DNA of 19,045 nucleotides from Lachnospiraceae bacterium (GTDB lineage: Bacteria; Bacillota; Clostridia; Lachnospirales; Lachnospiraceae). The stretch is taken from assembly GCA_900757145.1 (NCBI GenBank), contig CAAEMT010000026.1, forward strand, positions 1 through 19,045, written 5' to 3'. The notes beneath the pieces are model-generated. The model had not been told where the DNA came from. It did no database searches and saw nothing but the letters and a program-made list of their open reading frames with translations. A program made the position numbers and the translations under genes. Of the stretch, positions 14,586 through 19,045 are shown piece after piece (the stretch's first letter is position 1; the number at the start of each line of letters is the position of its first letter).

Positions 14586-15518
14586 ATGGGAAAGATATAT
14601 CAGAGCGCTTTGGAACTTATCGGACATACGCCGCTTCTTGAGGTGGGAAATATTGAGAGCGAGTATGCTCTTGACGCGAAGATCCTTGTAAAACTTGAGT
14701 GCTTCAATCCTGCGGGAAGCGTAAAGGACCGCGCGGCGCTTTCGATGATAGAAGAAGCAGAAAAAAGCGGAAAGCTGTCGGCAGGTTCTGTTATTATAGA
14801 GCCGACGTCCGGCAATACGGGAATCGGTCTTGCCGCAATTGCGGCAGTCCGGGGATACCGTGTAATCCTTACGATGCCGGAGACGATGAGTATGGAAAGA
14901 AGGAATATTTTAAAGGCATACGGAGCGGAGATTGTTCTGACGAAGGGAAACGAGGGAATGGCGGGAGCGATCGCAAAAGCAGAGGCTCTTGTAAAAGAAA
15001 TTCCGGGAAGTATCCTTGCGGGACAGTTTGAGAATCCCGCAAATCCCAAGGCGCACAGATTGACGACAGGACCGGAGATATGGGAGGATACGCAGGGAAA
15101 TATTGATATTTTTGTTGCCGGAGTCGGTACAGGCGGTACGCTTACGGGGGTGGGCGGTTATCTGAAGGAAAAGGATCGCAGAATACGTGTGGTAGCGGTA
15201 GAGCCTTCGGATTCGCCGCTGCTTTCGCAGGGCAGGAGCGGTTCGCACGGCATTCAGGGAATCGGGGCAAATTTCGTCCCGGAGGTGCTTGATTGTACTG
15301 TATATGATGAAATTATAACTGTGGAGACTGAGGATGCGTATGCGGCAGGAAAAATGTTTGCAAAAAAGGAAGGGATCCTGATCGGTATTTCATCAGGCGC
15401 GGCGCTTCACGCGGCAGTTTCACTTGCCAGACGTGCGGAGAATAAAGGAAAGACAATAGTTGCTCTTTTACCGGACGGAGGAGACCGCTATTTTTCTACG
15501 CCGCTGTTTACCTCATGA
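14586..15518 (+). CDS. cysK: Cysteine synthase A (O-acetylserine sulfhydrylase)
   Basis: A 310-residue PLP-dependent enzyme that makes L-cysteine from O-acetylserine and sulfide in the cytoplasm. The PLP lysine is K47 in NPAGSVKDRA. The substrate loop PTSGNTG follows near 75-81, the phosphate-binding loop GVGTGGTLTG near 178-187, and the C-terminal SSGAA segment near 274-278. Length and landmarks are normal for CysK; a cystathionine beta-synthase-like or CysM role is less likely. The RBS AGGAGG lies 7 bp upstream. No cysE or sulfur-uptake gene is adjacent. The preceding leader ORF rich in Cys codons suggests feedback by cysteine supply. Confidence 0.94.
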   Translation: MGKIYQSALELIGHTPLLEVGNIESEYALDAKILVKLECFNPAGSVKDRAALSMIEEAEKSGKLSAGSVIIEPTSGNTGIGLAAIAAVRGYRVILTMPETMSMERRNILKAYGAEIVLTKGNEGMAGAIAKAEALVKEIPGSILAGQFENPANPKAHRLTTGPEIWEDTQGNIDIFVAGVGTGGTLTGVGGYLKEKDRRIRVVAVEPSDSPLLSQGRSGSHGIQGIGANFVPEVLDCTVYDEIITVETEDAYAAGKMFAKKEGILIGISSGAALHAAVSLARRAENKGKTIVALLPDGGDRYFSTPLFTS

Positions 15519-15538
15519 ACGAAAGTACGGGGAAAAGA

Positions 15539-15578
15539 AAAAGGAGTGGGCGCGCCAAAAGCCGCCGGCACTCCTTTT
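15539..15578. terminator. Bidirectional terminator between cysK and the AraC gene
   Basis: A 10-bp perfect stem, 15539-15548 with 15569-15578, with a G/C-rich interior. The plus strand ends in CTTTTA and the minus strand in CTTTTTCTTTT, so it can stop both convergent genes. A second inverted repeat (15579-15588/15602-15611, one G-U pair) overlaps the AraC stop codon but has no U-tract. Confidence 0.85.
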
Positions 15579-15607
15579 ATGATACATGTTTAGAAAAACG
15601 GCATGTG

Positions 15608-16519
15608 TCATGAAGAAGATTCAGGAAGAGGATTACGTTCAGAACGCGCTTTAATCGATGTTGCATATTCGGAGGGCGTCATTCCGGAAATCTTTTTAAA
15701 CTGTCTGGAAAAATAGTGGATTGAAGAATAGCCGAGAAAATCAGATATCTGTGTAAAATTCATCTGGTTTTCTCGAATGAGCTGTTTTGCGAGTTCTATT
15801 TTCATTCTTGAAAAGAATTCGATCACGCCGCATTGATGCTGGTCACGGAACATTTTCTGGAGCTGGGAACGTCCGATCAGATTGTCATGGCAGATCTCTT
15901 CTATTGAGATGTACTGCTGTATATGTTCCTCCAGATAAAAAAGTATCTTATTGTAGACAGCAGACTGCGGTGTGCCGATGGGGGGCTCCATGTGGACGCT
16001 GAGCTTTGGAAGCGTGTTCCTTCGGATCATGGAGATCAGAAGCTGTTCCAGATACAAACGTACGAGCTGCTGGGATCCGAAAGTGCTGTCTGCGCGAGTG
16101 TGCATTTCTTCCATATACGGATCGTTGAGCGGAGAAGAAATGCACCGGCGTGCTTCAGCGATCAATGATCCGAGCAGGTTTCGCTCTGTATCAGAAAGAG
16201 TCAGGATCTTTCCTTCAAAAAACTGCATACAGGGAGAATGGCACGAAAAAGAGACTACCATAATATTAGGGGCAGTCTTTCCTGTAGCTGTCAGTGTATG
16301 GAACTCATTTGGCTTGTGAAAAATGATCTGGCCGCGGCTTAAGTGATGGACGCCGCCATCTGTACGTACCTGCGCCTCACCTTTGTCTACACACTGAAAT
16401 TCCCAAAAATCGTGTCGCTCTCCTGCAAAGTGAAAATCACTGCAGTATTCAAAATAATGGACCGTGAAAATATCTTCGATCTCAATATCTGTCTTAAGCG
16501 GTATATGTTTGTACGCCAT
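15608..16519 (-). CDS. AraC-family transcriptional regulator
   Basis: A 303-residue regulator. Residues about 20-100 form a cupin-like effector domain (HDFWEFQCVDKGEAQV, GQIIFHKPNEFHTL). A linker follows, and then about 195-295 hold the two helix-turn-helix motifs of the AraC/XylS domain (IEEICHDNLIGRSQLQKMF and FTQISDFLGYSSIHYFSRQFKKISGMTPSEY). Such proteins usually activate sugar genes when the ligand binds the cupin. It is divergent from the GH112 phosphorylase gene with a 317-bp shared region, so galacto-N-biose, lacto-N-biose or a derivative is the likely signal (inference). RBS AAGGAG lies upstream of the ATG at 16519. Confidence 0.9.
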   Translation of the reverse strand: MAYKHIPLKTDIEIEDIFTVHYFEYCSDFHFAGERHDFWEFQCVDKGEAQVRTDGGVHHLSRGQIIFHKPNEFHTLTATGKTAPNIMVVSFSCHSPCMQFFEGKILTLSDTERNLLGSLIAEARRCISSPLNDPYMEEMHTRADSTFGSQQLVRLYLEQLLISMIRRNTLPKLSVHMEPPIGTPQSAVYNKILFYLEEHIQQYISIEEICHDNLIGRSQLQKMFRDQHQCGVIEFFSRMKIELAKQLIRENQMNFTQISDFLGYSSIHYFSRQFKKISGMTPSEYATSIKARSERNPLPESSS

Positions 16520-16836
16520 ATCGTTACTCCTTGTGAATTTGCAGATCGTTCACACTGCTGTGGTACAGGAAAAGCTATGCTGATACTATTGCAAGCAGGC
16601 AGTGAAGTCCGAATGATATATGACAAAAAAGATTGAATATTCAAATGAAGTATATCAAATATATGTAGTTTTTTAAATTATTGAAACTGATAGGATAAAA
16701 TAAAGAACCGATCGTGCAAAAACAAGGGAGCACCTCTACAGTATAATGAAGGCAGATTGCACAGCCTTTGGAAACTGAAGTTTGGTGAAAGTATTTGTCA
16801 AAGGATGCGGCAGAAAATATAATGGGAGGTATGGAA
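16520..16836. promoter_or_regulatory. Divergent regulatory region between the AraC and GH112 genes
   Basis: No gene is seen here. A TATAAT at 16742-16747 lacks a good -35 box, as expected for a promoter needing an AraC-type activator. Just upstream the inverted repeat GTGC...GCAC (16714-16717/16729-16732) may be a binding site. A perfect 12-bp palindrome, TTGAATATTCAA, is at 16633-16644. A second promoter-like pair, TTGTCA 16795-16800 and TATAAT 16818-16823 with 17-bp spacing, abuts the Shine-Dalgarno and would leave almost no leader. Confidence 0.45.
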
Positions 16837-19005
16837 ATGGCAAAGACAAAAGGAAGGGTAACGCTTCCAAGTGAAGCGAATTTTCTGAACGAGACGCAGG
16901 AAATGCTGGAGCGCTGGGGTGCGGACGCGCTGCGCGACAGCGATGGTACGAAGCTTGATGATGACATCAAGGCTCTTGACGCAAAGATTTATACGACATA
17001 TTTTGTGGCGCGCGGACACAATGAATTCGCAGAAAAGCATATGGAGGAATGTCAGCAGCTTTATTTGATGTCCCGCCATAATACAGCGGTTGACGAGCAG
17101 CTTTCTATCGCTTTTATGGAGGGGTATTATCAGGAACAGGTGATTCCGGACTATCTCCATGATCCGAAAAAATGGTGGGAGGTCATTGACCGAACGACGG
17201 GTGAAGTCGTTTCTGCAGATGACTGGGAGATTGATACGAAAGAACATTGTGTGATTGTAAAACATCCGGAGCCATTCCACGAGTACACGGTATCGTTCCT
17301 TGTATATGCGATCTGGGATCCGACACAGATGTATAACCATATCACGAATGACTGGGGAGATAAGCCGCATGAGATACCCTTTGATGTCCGCCAAAGTGCC
17401 TCCGGCGAATTTGCAAAGGAATATCTGACACAGTGGCTTAAGGATAATCCTGATACGGATGTCGTGCGTTTTACGACATTTTTCTATCATTTTACACTCG
17501 TATTTAACAGCGAGGCAAAGGAAAAATTCGTAGACTGGTTCGGATACGGAGCGACTGTTTCCGTGAAGGCTCTGGAAGAGTTTGAACAGGAATACGGCTA
17601 TGCGCTGCGTCCGGAGGATATTGTGGACAATGGGTATTACAATTCGACCTTCCGTGTGCCGACAAAGGCATATCGCGATTATATGGATTTTATCCAGAGA
17701 TTTGTGGCAAAGAAGGCAAAAGAGCTTGTCGATATCGTACATAGGTCGGGCAGAGAGGCAATGATGTTTCTCGGTGACAACTGGATCGGAACAGAACCGT
17801 ATGGAAAATATTTTGGCGAGATCGGACTTGATGCCGTAGTAGGAAGTGTCGGAGGCGGCGTTAGCCTCCGGCTGATTTCTGAGATTCCGCATGTAAAATA
17901 TACAGAGGGACGTTTCCTGCCGTATTTCTTTCCGGATACGTTTTATGAGGGTAACGATCCTGTACCGGAGGCTATGCGCAACTGGATCACTGCGCGCCGT
18001 GCGATCATGCGTAAGCCGGTAGACCGCATCGGCTACGGCGGATATTTGAGTCTTGCGTATAAGTTCCCGAAATTTGTAGATTACATTGAGCAGGTGACAG
18101 ATGAGTTCCGTCTGATCTATGACAATATAAAGGGGATCCGTCCGTACTGTGGACTTAAAGTTGCCGTCCTGAATTCATGGGGGGAGATCCGCTCATGGCA
18201 GGCATACATGGTAGCGCACGAGCTGCGTTATAAGCAGTGCTATTCTTATATGGGCGTGATGGAAGCCTTAAGCGGAGCGGCTGTGGATGTAAGATTTTTA
18301 AGTTTTGATGATGTCCGCACAAACGGTGTGCCGGAGGATATAGACGTTATCATCAACGCAGGTGATGCGATGACTTCATTTTCAGGAGGAGAGGAGTGGA
18401 GTGATCCGGCGCTTGTGGCGGCAATTCGCAGATGGGTTTATAATGGCGGCGGGTTTGTCGGCGTAGGTGAGCCGAGCGCTTACCATGCTGGAGGAAGATT
18501 CTTTCAGCTTGCAGATGTTCTTGGCGTGGATAAAGAGCTTGGCTTTTCTTTATCGACAGATAAACGTATCACGGATGCAGAGGAGACACATTTTATCTGC
18601 GAGGATCGTACAGAAGAATTTGACTTCGGTGAAGGTATGAAAAATGTATATGCGCTTGGAGCGGATACGCAGATCCTTGAATACTCAAACGAAGAGATCC
18701 ATGTGGCGGCTCATCCGTACGGAAAGGGCTGCGGTGTTTATATTGCGGGACTGCCATACAGCTTTGAGAATACGCGCCTTTTACTGAGATCACTGTATTA
18801 TGCGGCAGGAAGACAGGATGATCTGAAAAAATGGTTTGCGGAAAATCCGGCTTGTGAGGTTCATGCGTATCCGGAAGCAGGAAAATACGCAATCCTGAAC
18901 AATACGACGCAGTATCAGAATACAGTGGTATTTGACGGAGACGGAAGAGAATGTGAATATAATCTGAAACCGGGTGAGCTGATTTGGCAGGAATTCAATC
19001 ATTAG
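16837..19005 (+). CDS. lnpA: 1,3-beta-galactosyl-N-acetylhexosamine phosphorylase (GH112)
   Basis: A 722-residue cytoplasmic enzyme that phosphorolyses galacto-N-biose and/or lacto-N-biose I to galactose 1-phosphate and N-acetylhexosamine, an energy-saving step in mucin and milk-glycan use. It follows the Bifidobacterium GH112 enzyme along its length: RVTLPSEANFL at the start, EVIDRTTGEVV, HEYTVSFL.YAIWDP, MYNHITNDWGDK, VVRFTTFFYHFTL, MMFLGDNWIGTEP with the general-acid Asp at D314, KYTEGRFLPYFFPDTFYEGNDP, RIGYGGYLSLA, and the C-terminal GVGEPSAYHAGGRFFQLADVLGV. The start at 16837 is chosen because GGGAGGT lies 6 bp upstream; earlier in-frame starts lack an RBS. Preference for galacto- or lacto-N-biose, or D-galactosyl-rhamnose as in some clostridial GH112, cannot be read from sequence alone. 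Confidence 0.93.
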   Translation: MAKTKGRVTLPSEANFLNETQEMLERWGADALRDSDGTKLDDDIKALDAKIYTTYFVARGHNEFAEKHMEECQQLYLMSRHNTAVDEQLSIAFMEGYYQEQVIPDYLHDPKKWWEVIDRTTGEVVSADDWEIDTKEHCVIVKHPEPFHEYTVSFLVYAIWDPTQMYNHITNDWGDKPHEIPFDVRQSASGEFAKEYLTQWLKDNPDTDVVRFTTFFYHFTLVFNSEAKEKFVDWFGYGATVSVKALEEFEQEYGYALRPEDIVDNGYYNSTFRVPTKAYRDYMDFIQRFVAKKAKELVDIVHRSGREAMMFLGDNWIGTEPYGKYFGEIGLDAVVGSVGGGVSLRLISEIPHVKYTEGRFLPYFFPDTFYEGNDPVPEAMRNWITARRAIMRKPVDRIGYGGYLSLAYKFPKFVDYIEQVTDEFRLIYDNIKGIRPYCGLKVAVLNSWGEIRSWQAYMVAHELRYKQCYSYMGVMEALSGAAVDVRFLSFDDVRTNGVPEDIDVIINAGDAMTSFSGGEEWSDPALVAAIRRWVYNGGGFVGVGEPSAYHAGGRFFQLADVLGVDKELGFSLSTDKRITDAEETHFICEDRTEEFDFGEGMKNVYALGADTQILEYSNEEIHVAAHPYGKGCGVYIAGLPYSFENTRLLLRSLYYAAGRQDDLKKWFAENPACEVHAYPEAGKYAILNNTTQYQNTVVFDGDGRECEYNLKPGELIWQEFNH

Positions 19006-19045
19006 TGCAAATCAAAAGAATAATCATGCAAATACTAATTGTGCA

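Noticed and set aside
16798..17892. 364-codon open frame on the minus strand inside the GH112 gene
   Set aside because: Fully antisense to a well-conserved enzyme, with Cys/Arg/His-rich composition and no family resemblance.

Overview
The window looks like a chromosomal segment from a gut Lachnospiraceae-type Firmicute (Clostridia). This is inferred from the gene order apt - relA/spoT - MBL hydrolase - hemZ - hisS - aspS, the strong AGGAGG-type ribosome binding sites, the sigma-A-like promoters, and a GH112 phosphorylase for mucin or milk-oligosaccharide disaccharides. No rRNA, tRNA or CRISPR array was seen.

Left edge (1-1727): the last ~97 bases of a group II intron (domains V and VI with a bulged branch-point A) run off the left edge. 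The intron lies 6 bp past the stop codon of a minus-strand pair encoding a ribokinase-family sugar kinase and a KdsD/KpsF-like SIS-domain isomerase.

Centre (1968-11951, plus strand): a HAAS/DUF1700-like membrane protein is followed by a long probable operon starting from a promoter near 2503-2531. It contains apt, bifunctional relA/spoT, a glyoxalase II-like metallo-hydrolase, the radical-SAM gene hemZ, an HD-GYP phosphohydrolase, hisS, aspS and a small unknown protein. Several junctions overlap or are very tight. A 13-bp stem-loop separates the operon from the next, convergent genes. The operon joins purine salvage, stringent-response signalling and two aminoacyl-tRNA synthetases.

AT-rich accessory block (12057-14290, minus strand): two tandem small membrane proteins are paralogues of each other. 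The second appears frameshifted at a T6 run, and its restored reading frame would stop 2 bases before a textbook terminator. They are served by a promoter whose -10 lies in a perfect 22-bp palindrome. Next comes a DUF1294 membrane domain fused to two tandem copies of an extracytoplasmic-looking domain.

Right part (14448-19045): a near-perfect promoter drives a short leader containing a 22-codon ORF with three Cys codons. Its stop codon abuts the cysK Shine-Dalgarno, so it is a candidate cysteine-sensing leader peptide. cysK follows, then a bidirectional terminator, an AraC-family regulator on the minus strand, and a divergent GH112 galacto-N-biose/lacto-N-biose phosphorylase. The regulator and enzyme plausibly form a small sugar-responsive unit.
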